A stretch of DNA of 46,552 bases from Roseimaritima sediminicola (GCF_009618275.1 NZ_WIAD01000047.1:1-46552); one strand, 5' to 3'; shown: positions 1 to 8,739, counted from the first letter of the stretch. Notes: generated by a model from the letters alone, not told the origin. A program made the numbers and translations.

Positions 1-113
1 TAATTACCGAGCAACCGTGGCTAGCGCCAAAACGGCTGATTACCGAGCAACCGTGGCTAGCGCCAAAACGGCTGATTGATGAGCAACCGTGGCTGACGCC
101 AAAACGGCTGACC
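1..113. repeat. 36-bp tandem repeat, about three copies, cut by the left edge
   Basis: The motif GAGCAACCGTGGCT recurs at positions 9, 45 and 81, a strict 36-bp period with no spacer. The first two copies are almost identical and the third has a few changes (GATGAG for CCGAG, GACGCC for AGCGCC). Each unit can fold through a TGGC/GCCA stem inside a CCG/CGG stem. It lies just past the end of the cyclase gene and probably continues beyond the window. The lack of unique spacers rules out CRISPR. Confidence 0.9.
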
Positions 114-121
114 CGTCCCGC

Positions 122-1936
122 CTACTTGGTGCGCAGTTTCCACACCGGACAAAACCTCTCGTCGGGCCGGGCCAATTGATCGACCACCCGGCTGAGCAGC
201 AAGACGGTCGGGCCGTCGTCGGGGTAGCGTTCCAGCAGCGTCGACAGGCGTCGTGCCGCTTCGAAGAAACGACGTTGCTCGAATGCCGCCAGGGCCTGTT
301 CGTACTGATCTTTCAAATCGAAAAAATCGGCAACCGTGCCGTCGCTGATCTCATAGGCCGCCAGCGGTTGATCGATGCCGACGACCTGGACCTCGCCCAG
401 CCGCCGAAACCGTTCGCTGTCCAGCGTCTGGATGGTCGATTCGGTCGCCAGAGCGGGAACCCGAAAGAACTTGGTGGCTCCCTGAAAACGGCTGCCCACG
501 TTGACCGTATTGCCCAGGGGCCCGTATTTGAATTTCAGCTGCGAGCCGGTATTGCCCACGCGGGCCTGTCCGGTACTGAGTCCGACGCCGAAGCCGAAAT
601 CTTCGACCAGCACGTCGTGCCAGCGATCGCACAGCGGTTGCCGCAGGGCCAACATGTCGGTCGCCGCGGCCACGGCTCGGGCGGCATGATCGCTCTGAGC
701 GCCCGGCGCGCCCCACATCGCCAATAGTTCGTCACCGACGTAATCGACCAACACCCCATCGTGCCGCAGCACACATTCGCTTAACTCCGTCAGGATGTCA
801 TTGATCCAGCGAATCGTTTTGGTGGCGCCCAGTCGTTGGGTGATGGTGCTGAAGCCGCGGATGTCACAGAACAACACCGTCACATCCGCATCGTGTCCAT
901 CGAGCAGACGGGGATTCGCTTGCAACTGGTCGGCGACGCGGGAGGTAAAGAATTGTTCCAAGCGCGTGCGGTTCTCCTCCTCGCGGCGGCGGGCCAAGCC
1001 GGCGGAGACCGTTTCGGCGATCACTTCCAACAACGTGGCTTCGAGCGCCGAGATCGGAGGGCTGCCCAGGGTTTGCTGGATGCGGTCGCCGCACAGCGCG
1101 CCGATGACCTGCGAATGTTCGCCGTGCAGCGGGGTCGCGACGCCGCGATCGAGGTTGACCAGGGACTCGAGCGCCAGATCGCCGGCTGTGTCGCCGAGCG
1201 GTTCGAAGAATTCGGTTTTGCCGTTATGCAGCATCGAGGTCAGCAGGGTCTGACTGAACGGCCGCGTGGACACGGCGGCCTGGTTGGTTTCGCGCGGTGG
1301 GTACTCGGCGACGCAGTCCCAGCCATCGGCGCTGCGCATTAGGATCATCGCGCGGTCCAGTTCCAAGGCTTTGGCGGCGGCGTGCGTGGCGGCCTGAAAG
1401 AATGCGGTCGATCCGGCCGGGTGTTCGCGAATCTGCAGGATCATCCTCAGCAGCTGGACGACGGCTTCGCTGCGGGTACCGATATCGCGGTCCGCAACCA
1501 TCCGCGTAAAGGACATCATCGGCGCCGAGGCGGTCAGCGGTTCGCCCGGCGTCTCGGTCGCCGGCGCCCGATGGGTCCGCGCACTCCAGGCGTCGTTGTA
1601 GACCTCGATGGCGATCGCCGGTGAAACCTGGATCCGAACCGGGCGCGAGAACGCGTGTTGCTGGCCCGGACCGACCGTACCGAAACCATCGATCTGAAAA
1701 TCGACGTGTTCGTGCAGGTTGCGGATCAGCAGATCGTTGTCGACGACGGCGACCCGCAGCAGTCGGCGGGGAAAGTAGCGATTGGCGTTGGCGGCGACGA
1801 TCACCCGCGGCACCGGCCCCGCGTCGTGGCGTTCGAACGGTGGCGGTTCGCCATCCTGTTGGCGTCCCACCTCGACTTCGGCCAAGGCGTACGATGCGAC
1901 CGACATGCCCGAGCAGAAAACGGTCAATTGGATCAT
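122..1936 (-). CDS. FHA-like/GAF/class III adenylate or guanylate cyclase
   Basis: Predicted cytoplasmic signalling enzyme of 604 residues that makes a cyclic nucleotide from ATP or GTP. Residues about 50-120 resemble an FHA phosphopeptide domain, about 150-320 a GAF sensor, and about 350-530 a class III cyclase catalytic domain. The first metal-binding motif is CDIRGFS (Asp near 358), the second YVGDELLAMWG (near 400), and the NTVNVGSR segment near 479 supplies the transition-state Asn and Arg, so the enzyme looks active. A short helical tail of TPR type follows (EQRRFFEAARRLSTLLERYP). I chose the ATG that begins MIQLTVF, 2 bases after the trkH stop; an upstream GTG would overlap trkH by 79 bases. 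The tight spacing implies co-transcription with trkH. Substrate (ATP or GTP) cannot be read with certainty. Confidence 0.9.
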   Translation of the reverse strand: MIQLTVFCSGMSVASYALAEVEVGRQQDGEPPPFERHDAGPVPRVIVAANANRYFPRRLLRVAVVDNDLLIRNLHEHVDFQIDGFGTVGPGQQHAFSRPVRIQVSPAIAIEVYNDAWSARTHRAPATETPGEPLTASAPMMSFTRMVADRDIGTRSEAVVQLLRMILQIREHPAGSTAFFQAATHAAAKALELDRAMILMRSADGWDCVAEYPPRETNQAAVSTRPFSQTLLTSMLHNGKTEFFEPLGDTAGDLALESLVNLDRGVATPLHGEHSQVIGALCGDRIQQTLGSPPISALEATLLEVIAETVSAGLARRREEENRTRLEQFFTSRVADQLQANPRLLDGHDADVTVLFCDIRGFSTITQRLGATKTIRWINDILTELSECVLRHDGVLVDYVGDELLAMWGAPGAQSDHAARAVAAATDMLALRQPLCDRWHDVLVEDFGFGVGLSTGQARVGNTGSQLKFKYGPLGNTVNVGSRFQGATKFFRVPALATESTIQTLDSERFRRLGEVQVVGIDQPLAAYEISDGTVADFFDLKDQYEQALAAFEQRRFFEAARRLSTLLERYPDDGPTVLLLSRVVDQLARPDERFCPVWKLRTK

Positions 1937-1938
1937 CG

Positions 1939-3597
1939 TTAGTGACGCCGCCAAAAATTCGGAGAAAGCAAGACCAACACGCTGAATAACTCCACTCTCC
2001 CCAGCATCATCAACCACACGAACAGCAGTTTGGCGCCCTGGCTGAAGCCGGCATAGTTCTTGGTCGCTCCGACGACGCCCAGGCCGGGGCCGATATTGTT
2101 CAGCGTCGCGGCGACCGCGCTGGCCGAATCCAACAGCTTCTCATCCAGGGTGCTTTTCAGCCGTTGCTGGGGCGTTTCCAGGATCGGTGGCTCGGCGTCG
2201 TCCGGACGGTCCGTAGGGGTCGTGATCGCCGCCGCTCCCTCGCTGGTGCGCCGCACACCCCAGGTCTCATCCGGTTCCAGGGTTACCAACAACATCCACG
2301 ACCAGATGAACAACGCCAAGAACAGACAGAAGTACAGCATGATCCCGCGGGACAGATCCGGATCGTCCACCACTTGCCCGCCGACACGCAACTGGCGGAC
2401 GACTCGCGGTCGATGCGCCCGTTCGACCTCCAGTTTTAATATTTTAACAAACAGAATGTGCCGGATCACTTTCATGCCGCCTCCGGTGCTGCCCGCGCAC
2501 CCGCCGACGAACATCAGCATCAGCAGCGCCCCGCGGCCAAAGTTATTCCAGGAATCGAAGTCCGCCGTGCCGTACCCGGTCGTGGTGACAATCGACACGA
2601 CCTGGAACAAGCCGTAACGCAGGGCCGAACCCGCTGAATCAAAGCGGTCGTCCTGATTGCTCATCCCAAAGAACACGACCCCGATCGTGACGATCAGGAT
2701 GATGCCGAGAAAGGTCTGAAATTCCAGGTCCCGCCAGAGGCGTCGCGGCCGGCCGATCGAGCAGAAATACAGCAGCGTAAAATTCGTTCCCGCGAGGATC
2801 ATGAACAGGATCGTGGTGTACTCGATCCATTCGCTGTCGAACCGTCCCAGGCTGGCGTTGTAGGTGCTGAAGCCGCCGGTGGCCATCGTCCCGAAGGCGT
2901 GGCACAGACTGTCGAAGACCGTCATGCCTTCGAGCATATAGATCATCGCCAGCACGGCATTCAGGCCGATGTAGATCGCCGCGAAGACCAGCGCCGTGTG
3001 CTGCATCCGCGGCATGCTGCCCTCCTTGCTGGGACCGGGCATCTCCGCCCGCATCATCGCCTTGCCAGCCGACCCCTGCCCCAGGATCGCGACGAACAGG
3101 ACCACGATGCCCAGCCCGCCCAGAAAGTGCGTCCAGGAACGCCAGAACAAGACGCAGTGCGAGACCAGGCGTGGGTCTTCCAGCTCCGTCAGCGTCGTCG
3201 CCCCGGTCGTACTGAACCCCGACTGGGCTTCGAACATGCATTCGACAAACGTGATCGGTCGTTCCGGAGCGACGTAGGTGTCGCTCAGGTAGATCGGCAG
3301 GGCCCCGAGCACCGTGGCCATCACCCAGCTGAGTCCGACGATGGCCATCGCTTCCTTGCGATACAGCGTCTGGCCGCGCGAGGGACGTCCCAGCCGGCGG
3401 AGGCTCGCGCCCAGCACGCCACAGATCAACATACTGACCGTAAACGCACCCAGCGCACGCCACTCGATCGATTCGGCGGCCGGTGCGTACTGGCGATTCG
3501 CCAAACCGGGAAACGCCCAGGGCAAACTGAAGATCATCGATCCACCGATCAACAGGCAGACCGCGCCCAGCAAACGGCTCAGCAACGCGAAATTCAT
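1939..3597 (-). CDS. trkH: TrkH-family potassium uptake channel subunit
   Basis: Inner-membrane K+ translocating subunit of a Trk/Ktr system. All four pore-loop filters are visible: FSTTGATT near residue 130, MATGGFS near 239, VTTTGYGT at 337-344 and NNIGPGLG at 500-507, separated by hydrophobic membrane segments. At 552 residues it is longer than the usual 480 or so, because a hydrophilic, Pro/Asp/Glu-rich stretch at about 442-490 separates the last two repeats. No TrkA/KtrA NAD-binding partner is encoded in this window. The downstream cyclase begins 2 bases after the stop, so potassium uptake and cyclic-nucleotide signalling may share a transcript; a functional link is inference only. Confidence 0.95.
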   Translation of the reverse strand: MNFALLSRLLGAVCLLIGGSMIFSLPWAFPGLANRQYAPAAESIEWRALGAFTVSMLICGVLGASLRRLGRPSRGQTLYRKEAMAIVGLSWVMATVLGALPIYLSDTYVAPERPITFVECMFEAQSGFSTTGATTLTELEDPRLVSHCVLFWRSWTHFLGGLGIVVLFVAILGQGSAGKAMMRAEMPGPSKEGSMPRMQHTALVFAAIYIGLNAVLAMIYMLEGMTVFDSLCHAFGTMATGGFSTYNASLGRFDSEWIEYTTILFMILAGTNFTLLYFCSIGRPRRLWRDLEFQTFLGIILIVTIGVVFFGMSNQDDRFDSAGSALRYGLFQVVSIVTTTGYGTADFDSWNNFGRGALLMLMFVGGCAGSTGGGMKVIRHILFVKILKLEVERAHRPRVVRQLRVGGQVVDDPDLSRGIMLYFCLFLALFIWSWMLLVTLEPDETWGVRRTSEGAAAITTPTDRPDDAEPPILETPQQRLKSTLDEKLLDSASAVAATLNNIGPGLGVVGATKNYAGFSQGAKLLFVWLMMLGRVELFSVLVLLSPNFWRRH

Positions 3598-3815
3598 ACA
3601 GATCCCGGAAAGCGAATGATCTCAGCGGACACGGACTTGCATTTGGATACCACCGAAGCGGGACGGGCCGCCACAGTCTAAACGATCACCGGGGATTACA
3701 AGAGCGAGTGGCGGTCCGCCAGATCGCTGCCCGTTGACAGCCCGCACGTGGTGGGGAATAAACTGCCTGTGTGCTTCAGATTCGTTCTCTCTCGAACCTC
3801 TAAGGAAATTTCAGC

Positions 3816-4316
3816 ATGGCCGAAGTCAAACTCAAAGGTAATCCCTGCCAAACCTGTGGCGAACTGCCCTCCGGCGGCAGCGATGCACCGCCGATCAAGT
3901 TGACCAAGACCGACCTGTCCGAGACCACCGGTGCGGACTACAGCGGCAAACGCGTCGTTCTGAACATCTTCCCCAGCATCGACACGCCCACCTGCGCCAC
4001 CAGCGTGCAACGCTTCAACAAAGAAGCCAGCCAGCTGGACAATACGGTCGTGCTGTGCGTCTCGCGCGACCTGCCCTTTGCCCAGAAGCGATTCTGCGGG
4101 GCCGAAGGACTGGAGGATGTGGTGCCGGCTTCGGATTTCCGCAGCGGTGACTTCGGCCGCGCCTACGGCGTGCAGATCGAAGACGGCCCGCTGGCCGGCC
4201 TGTTGGCCCGCGCCGTGGTCGTCCTGGATGAGAACGGCAAAGTCATCCACAGTGAGTTGGTCGAGGAGATCGCCAACGAACCGAACTACGACGCCGCCCT
4301 GGCCGCGCTGAAGTAG
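3816..4316 (+). CDS. tpx: thiol peroxidase (Tpx-type peroxiredoxin)
   Basis: Thiol-dependent peroxidase of 166 residues, the normal family size, that reduces hydroperoxides with electrons from thioredoxin. The peroxidatic cysteine sits in [17 protein letters not shown] and the resolving cysteine in [17 protein letters not shown], the spacing typical of atypical 2-Cys Tpx. The N-terminus is slightly unusual in carrying two further cysteines ([10 protein letters not shown]). The ATG is preceded by AAGGA 12 bases upstream. It is a single gene convergent with dnaB; a hairpin repeat fills the gap between them. Confidence 0.95.
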   Translation: MAEVKLKGNPCQTCGELPSGGSDAPPIKLTKTDLSETTGADYSGKRVVLNIFPSIDTPTCATSVQRFNKEASQLDNTVVLCVSRDLPFAQKRFCGAEGLEDVVPASDFRSGDFGRAYGVQIEDGPLAGLLARAVVVLDENGKVIHSELVEEIANEPNYDAALAALK

Positions 4317-4352
4317 CCCCAAGACGTTAGGGCTGCGTCACCATTTAATCTG

Positions 4353-4450
4353 AGGGCCCGGGGAGGGCCCTACGAAAACCCTCTCCGGGCCTAAGAGCCC
4401 GACTCTCCCAGTGGGAGAGTAAAACCGAATGAAATGTTGCGACGTGCTTA
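4353..4450 (+). mobile_element. truncated copy of the hairpin/TIR mini-element
   Basis: About 98 bp that match the reverse complement of roughly the first 98 bp of the complete element at 25528-25699: the central GC-rich hairpin, the ACTCTCCC/GGGAGAGT hairpin and the terminal repeat CGACGTGCTTA (4440-4450). The far half, with its own terminal repeat, is missing. The last three bases, TTA, read on the minus strand are the TAA stop codon of dnaB, so the element abuts that gene exactly. Confidence 0.75.
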
Positions 4451-5902
4451 GAACCCGCTGGGGGCCTGGTACTCGGCGTACTCGTCGAATTCGTCGTGGC
4501 GATCCGGCGCTTTGTTCTGGAACCGCGTGTACTGCTTCTCCCAGGTCAACTCGACCTCGCCGACCGGACCGTTACGCTGTTTGGCGATGATGATCTCGGC
4601 TTGTCCGGCGTACTGCTCGCGTTCTTCGCCGCGGTGGTAGTACTCTTCGCGGTGCACGAACATCACGACGTCCGCGTCCTGCTCGATGGCCCCGGATTCT
4701 CGCAGGTGGCTCAGTCGCGGGCGGTGGTCCTTGCTGTCTTCGGCCTGCCGGTTCAACTGGCTGAGGCACAGCACGGGGACTTTGATTTCACGAGCCATTC
4801 CTTTTAAGCGCCGAGCGATCTTGGCGACCTGTTCCTGCCGCGGGTCTCGAGAGTTGTCCGGTTCGATCAGCTGGAGGTAGTCGATCACGATCAATCCCAG
4901 CGAACCGTCGCGGCGCACGATCCGGCGGGCACCGGCCGCGATCTCGCTGACCGTCCGGCTGGGCGAATCGTCGACGTAGAACGGCGACTGGCTGACTTCA
5001 TTGGCCTTCTGCATCAAGCGTGCGCGTTCTTCGGTGGTGATGTCCCCGGCCCGCAGCTTGTGACCGTTGACGCGGGCCAGCGAACAGAGCATCCGGTCGG
5101 CCAACTCGATCGCCGACATTTCCAAACTGATGAACAACGCCGGCACGCCACTGGCCAGCGAGATGTTCTCGGCGATGTTCATCGCGAAGGCGGTTTTGCC
5201 CATACTGGGCCGAGCCGCCAGGATGATCAATTCGCCCTCGTGGAAGCCGCCGGTCATGGCATCGAAGTCGATGTAGCCGGTTTCGACCGTGCCCTCGGAG
5301 TGTTCGTTGCACATACGGGCATCGATGCGGTCCATCGCTTGATGCAGGATGTCGCTGATGTTGTTGACCGACTGTGTGGAGCGGCCGTCCATGATCGAAA
5401 ACACCCGCTGCTCGGCCTGGGCGACCAGGTCGCGAGCCTCGTGCTTTTGCTCGTAAGCGTCGCGGAGGATCTCGGTGCCGGCACCGATCAGTTTTCGATA
5501 CGTCGCTTTCTCGGCCACGATCTTGGCGTAGTACACCGCGTGAGCGGCGTTGGGCACCGCGGCGGCCAGCCGTCCCAGGTAGGCGGCCCCGCCCACCGCT
5601 TCGTACTCCTCGGCTTTGCGCAAGCGCGAAACCAGCAGGGTCACGTCGATCTTTTCGCCTTCGTCGTGCATCTCGCGCAGGTGCGCAAAGAGCTTGCGAT
5701 TGGCATCGTCGTAGAAATCGTCCGGACGCAGGATCGACGCCAGGTCGTCACAGACCTCCGGCAGCAACAGGATACTGCCCAGCACCCCCATTTCCGCTTC
5801 GCGATCAAAAGGCACCTCACGCTGCAAGATCTCGCTCGCGGAGGGTTCTTTTTTCTTTCTGTCTCGGCGCGACCGGTCGCGGTCGTCTCCACCTGCAATC
5901 AT
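4448..5902 (-). CDS. dnaB: replicative DNA helicase DnaB
   Basis: Hexameric 5'-3' replication fork helicase, 484 residues. An N-terminal DnaB domain (about 30-130) precedes a RecA-like ATPase core with Walker A AARPSMGKT (about 229-237), Walker B LIVIDYLQL (about 337-345), SQLNRQAEDS, and the conserved arginine segment AKQRNGPVGE (about 440-449). The start chosen is the ATG for MIAGGDD, with GGAG about 8 bases upstream; a longer frame overlapping dnaA has no family similarity. It follows dnaA by 25 bases in the same orientation, so the initiator and the helicase it loads are probably one operon. Its TAA stop falls on the terminal repeat of a mini-element. Confidence 0.97.
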   Translation of the reverse strand: MIAGGDDRDRSRRDRKKKEPSASEILQREVPFDREAEMGVLGSILLLPEVCDDLASILRPDDFYDDANRKLFAHLREMHDEGEKIDVTLLVSRLRKAEEYEAVGGAAYLGRLAAAVPNAAHAVYYAKIVAEKATYRKLIGAGTEILRDAYEQKHEARDLVAQAEQRVFSIMDGRSTQSVNNISDILHQAMDRIDARMCNEHSEGTVETGYIDFDAMTGGFHEGELIILAARPSMGKTAFAMNIAENISLASGVPALFISLEMSAIELADRMLCSLARVNGHKLRAGDITTEERARLMQKANEVSQSPFYVDDSPSRTVSEIAAGARRIVRRDGSLGLIVIDYLQLIEPDNSRDPRQEQVAKIARRLKGMAREIKVPVLCLSQLNRQAEDSKDHRPRLSHLRESGAIEQDADVVMFVHREEYYHRGEEREQYAGQAEIIIAKQRNGPVGEVELTWEKQYTRFQNKAPDRHDEFDEYAEYQAPSGF

Positions 5903-5927
5903 TACCACCACTCCGTTGGAAAAACGT

Positions 5928-7538
5928 CTATCCCGTACGCAACATGTTTTCGATCGTCGCCGCCGCCTGCCGCATCCGCTGGGCATCGGGGGCCTTGCCA
6001 TCACCGGCCGTCTCGGACTGTAACCAGCATTCTACGCGTTTGGTGGCCGCGATCACCGTACTATGGCTGCGATTGCCGAAGTACCCCCCGATCTCGCTGT
6101 ACGCGGCACGCGTGTATTGCCGCGCCAGATACATCGCCAACATTCGCGGTTGGCTGACACTGCGTGTTTGGCCCCGCGACTGCAACGTGCCGGTCGGCAA
6201 ACCAAACGCATCACAGACCGCTTTCTGAATATCGTTCATGCCGATCACCGGCGCGGCCGATCGCAGGATGTCGCCGGCGGCCGAATCCAAGACCTGTTGC
6301 CACGTCGGCATCTGGCCGCGCAACTGGGCAAGAGCGCGAATTTGATTGATCAATCCCGACAAGACGCGGCCGTCGCCGGTGGCCGACCCGGCCAGCGGCG
6401 TCAGCAGCGATTCGGGCAATTCCAATCCTACCATTGCCGCAAACTGCTGCAACACCGATCGCCGGCAGTCCTCGTCCAAGGGCCGCACGCTGCACAGCAT
6501 CCCGCCGCTGAGCCGGCCGGCCAGTTCGGTGGGCAGCCCGTCGATCTCGCCCGGTGGCCGGTCCGCGGCAAACATCAACTGCTTGCGGCTTCGCAGCAAC
6601 GCGTCGACCGTGTGCTGCAACTCGCGCAACGTCGCGCGTTTGTTACCGCCGAAGAACTGCACGTCGTCGATGATCAACGCGTCGACATCGCGGTACCGCC
6701 GGCGAAACGTCGGCAAGCCGCTGCCGCGAAGGGCGGTGGTAAAATCGTTCGTGAAATCTTCCGCCGTCAATTGAATCACCCGCGGCAGACGATGCTTGCG
6801 ACGCAGCACCTCACGCACGGCGGTCAACAGATGCGTTTTGCCCGTGCCCGAGGGTCCCCACAGGAAGACCGGCGAAGCCGAGCCCGGTTGTTCGACCACC
6901 ATCCGCGTCGCCGTGTGGGCCAGTTCGTTACAGGCGCCGACCACAAAATGCTTCAGCGACATCGACCAACGCGTCTGCGGCGGCTGGGTCGAATCCGTCG
7001 TCGCCCCGCCCCCGGTCGCACCGTCCCCGCCGGCATTCATCTGCACGCGGTTGCCGTTCATCTTGACCGAAACGCTTTGCGGGCCTCGGGAACGACGGCG
7101 CGTCGGCCGTGTGCCAGCCGGACGCGGTGCCGGACGGTTTGGCGGCTCGGCCGTCGCTGCGGTGCCGGGACCAGCTCCGCCAGCCGCAGCGGGCGAGCCG
7201 ACAGATTGCGCCGCGGCAGACGGCGGGTCCGCGCTTCGCGCCCGGTCACCGGCCGCGGCGCTTGCAGGTTCTTGTACTTGGTCGTCGGCGGACGCTTCGT
7301 CGCCGGCCGTGGCGATGATCCGCACCTCGGCATCGGGACCCAAGACTTGACGAGCCGCGTGGCGGACGTCGGACAGGTGCCGGGCTCGCAAACGATCGGC
7401 CGCGAAGGCGTTGTCGGTCGACACGGTGACTCCAGCGGAATCCACATGCAGCACGACGCCTTCGCCAAACCATAGCGCATAACGACCGGGGCCCATTTGC
7501 CCGCGCAACGCCTCCTTGATTTGTTCAGCGACATCCAT
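5928..7538 (-). CDS. dnaA: chromosomal replication initiator protein DnaA
   Basis: AAA+ initiator that binds oriC and loads DnaB; 536 residues from the ATG preceded by AGGTGG (an ATG 27 bases upstream, at 7565, is also possible). Domain I is at about 1-75, then an unusually long Ala/Pro/Gly-rich domain II (about 76-190), the ATPase domain with Walker A GPSGTGKT (about 228-235) and Walker B LIIDDVQFF (about 288-296), and domain IV near the C-terminus with IGGYFGNRSHSTVIAATKRV. In that signature the usual Arg-Asp-His triad reads Arg-Ser-His, replacing a residue that contacts DnaA boxes in E. coli. dnaB follows directly. Confidence 0.95.
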   Translation of the reverse strand: MDVAEQIKEALRGQMGPGRYALWFGEGVVLHVDSAGVTVSTDNAFAADRLRARHLSDVRHAARQVLGPDAEVRIIATAGDEASADDQVQEPASAAAGDRARSADPPSAAAQSVGSPAAAGGAGPGTAATAEPPNRPAPRPAGTRPTRRRSRGPQSVSVKMNGNRVQMNAGGDGATGGGATTDSTQPPQTRWSMSLKHFVVGACNELAHTATRMVVEQPGSASPVFLWGPSGTGKTHLLTAVREVLRRKHRLPRVIQLTAEDFTNDFTTALRGSGLPTFRRRYRDVDALIIDDVQFFGGNKRATLRELQHTVDALLRSRKQLMFAADRPPGEIDGLPTELAGRLSGGMLCSVRPLDEDCRRSVLQQFAAMVGLELPESLLTPLAGSATGDGRVLSGLINQIRALAQLRGQMPTWQQVLDSAAGDILRSAAPVIGMNDIQKAVCDAFGLPTGTLQSRGQTRSVSQPRMLAMYLARQYTRAAYSEIGGYFGNRSHSTVIAATKRVECWLQSETAGDGKAPDAQRMRQAAATIENMLRTG

Positions 7539-7565
7539 GCCACCTGCTTGTTTCAGCTGGTGCAT

Positions 7566-8010
7566 ACCGGTAGCGCAACCCTCCCTGATGGACGATGGCC
7601 AGTAGCGAAAATGAAACCCAACCCAACAGACGGAGGCAGCCGAGACGCCGGCGCAACAGCGCTCGACATCGAACTGCTCTCAGCGGCGACAAGGCCCCCG
7701 TGCGTTTCCTTCGTTGAGTGACGACAGGCGGGAATTGTAGGTCAGCTAGCAAAGGAGTCAAACTGGAGTTCAAGAGTTTCGCAGGCGGGTCTGCGACGAC
7801 CGACGCGGGACTAGGAAAGCCCCTGCTTTTCATCGTCGGCAGCGACCCGGCGGCGCCTGCACCAGCACTTTGACGATCGGTGGAAAAGCTGTAGAACGTT
7901 TCCGCCCAAACCGTCGCGGACGCAAAAACCGTAATCGTAAAGCGTCTGAGTATAACTACTTAGGGGAGTGCTAGCAAAAACGAAGGTTCGGTTAAAGTGC
8001 GGCGTCGGTT
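7566..8010. other. 445-bp non-coding leader upstream of dnaA
   Basis: No convincing gene on either strand. It holds a predicted minus-strand promoter (7949-7977) and a small CGCAG/CTGCG hairpin in the dnaA leader. I looked for DnaA boxes (TTATCCACA type) and saw only a weak TTTTCCACC, so there is no visible origin cluster. The dnaA transcript would have a leader of about 370-400 nt. Confidence 0.6.
7949..7977 (-). promoter_or_regulatory. predicted sigma70-type promoter for dnaA-dnaB
   Basis: On the minus strand, TTGCTA (-35, 4 of 6 consensus bases) is separated by exactly 17 bases from TATACT (-10, 5 of 6). It lies between the end of the GNAT-like gene and dnaA and is correctly oriented for dnaA. 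Inferred from consensus only. Confidence 0.4.
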
Positions 8011-8739
8011 TTAGCCCAAGGCGACTCGAATCCCCTGATTTCTCTCGGAGACGCGAATTCCCATCCGTCCGGCGGCCCGCGGATAAAGCGTGGCTTGAAC
8101 GCACGACCAGCCCAGCCGGTAGATCAACCCCAAAGGCCGGAATCCGAGATGGGTGAAGGCCCGCCGCGAGGGCTCGTTGGTCCAGTCCATGGACGTAAAG
8201 GCGTGGGTGACCGGACCGTCAAACGCAAGGACCCCCGAAGCGTCCAAAAGGCCCGAGCCGTCTGAAGAGCCCGAGCCGTCCGAATCGCAGGAAGCGTCCG
8301 GGTCGAGCTTCCGGGCCAGGCCGAGGGCGGCGCTGAGCAGGGCCGCTGGCAGCCGTCGGCCGCGGTGCTCCGGGACCGTGAATGCGGTATGAACGAAGAC
8401 GCCGCCGGCGGGCAACTTTAGATCGGTCCCCAGATGCGGTGCACGGCTGAAATGGAAAGCCGCGGGAACATGGCCGCGAGCCAAAAAGACGTAGGACGCC
8501 ACCCGGTCCCGATAGAAGGCGGCCAGACAGTGCTGGGCTGAATCCGCGGCCACAATGCCACGGGGCAGGCCCAGCGCCGACCGCTGGTCGGGGCCCAGCG
8601 GTTTCAGCTGGTACCCCGGGGGTGGGTTTTGCGGAGCCAAACCAGCGGTTTCGGCAACCAGCAGGCGTTTTACATCCAGCACCGCAGCGCGGCGGATGGC
8701 TCGGTAGGACCAGCGAAGACAGGGCTGCAGCAACGACAT
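8011..8739 (-). CDS. GNAT-like N-acetyltransferase
   Basis: Predicted acyl-CoA-dependent acetyltransferase of about 242 residues; substrate unknown. The acetyl-CoA loop is seen as VPEHRGRRLPAALL and the C-terminal GNAT segment as NEPSRRAFTHLGFRPLG. Between them is an acidic Ser/Gly/Asp-rich insertion (CDSDGSGSSDGSG) that looks like an expanded loop. I used the ATG for MSLLQPCLRW; an in-frame ATG at 8856 (MPKDFFRL) would add 39 residues and would place four 8-bp tandem repeats inside the coding region. The frame stays open up to about 9696 but that part is antisense to another gene. Family assignment is moderate. Confidence 0.6.
   Translation of the reverse strand: MSLLQPCLRWSYRAIRRAAVLDVKRLLVAETAGLAPQNPPPGYQLKPLGPDQRSALGLPRGIVAADSAQHCLAAFYRDRVASYVFLARGHVPAAFHFSRAPHLGTDLKLPAGGVFVHTAFTVPEHRGRRLPAALLSAALGLARKLDPDASCDSDGSGSSDGSGLLDASGVLAFDGPVTHAFTSMDWTNEPSRRAFTHLGFRPLGLIYRLGWSCVQATLYPRAAGRMGIRVSERNQGIRVALG

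Noticed and set aside
1-113. CRISPR array suggested by 36-bp repeats
   Set aside because: The repeats are contiguous with no spacers and no cas gene is present.
6063-7475. 470-codon open frame on the plus strand
   Set aside because: Antisense to dnaA and without any motif.
7566-8010. Chromosomal origin (oriC) upstream of dnaA
   Set aside because: Only one weak DnaA-box-like site was seen and no AT-rich unwinding region.
8020-8045. tRNA T-arm-like sequence (GACTCGAATCCC)
   Set aside because: It lies in the 3' end of the GNAT-like gene, and no acceptor or anticodon arms could be formed around it.
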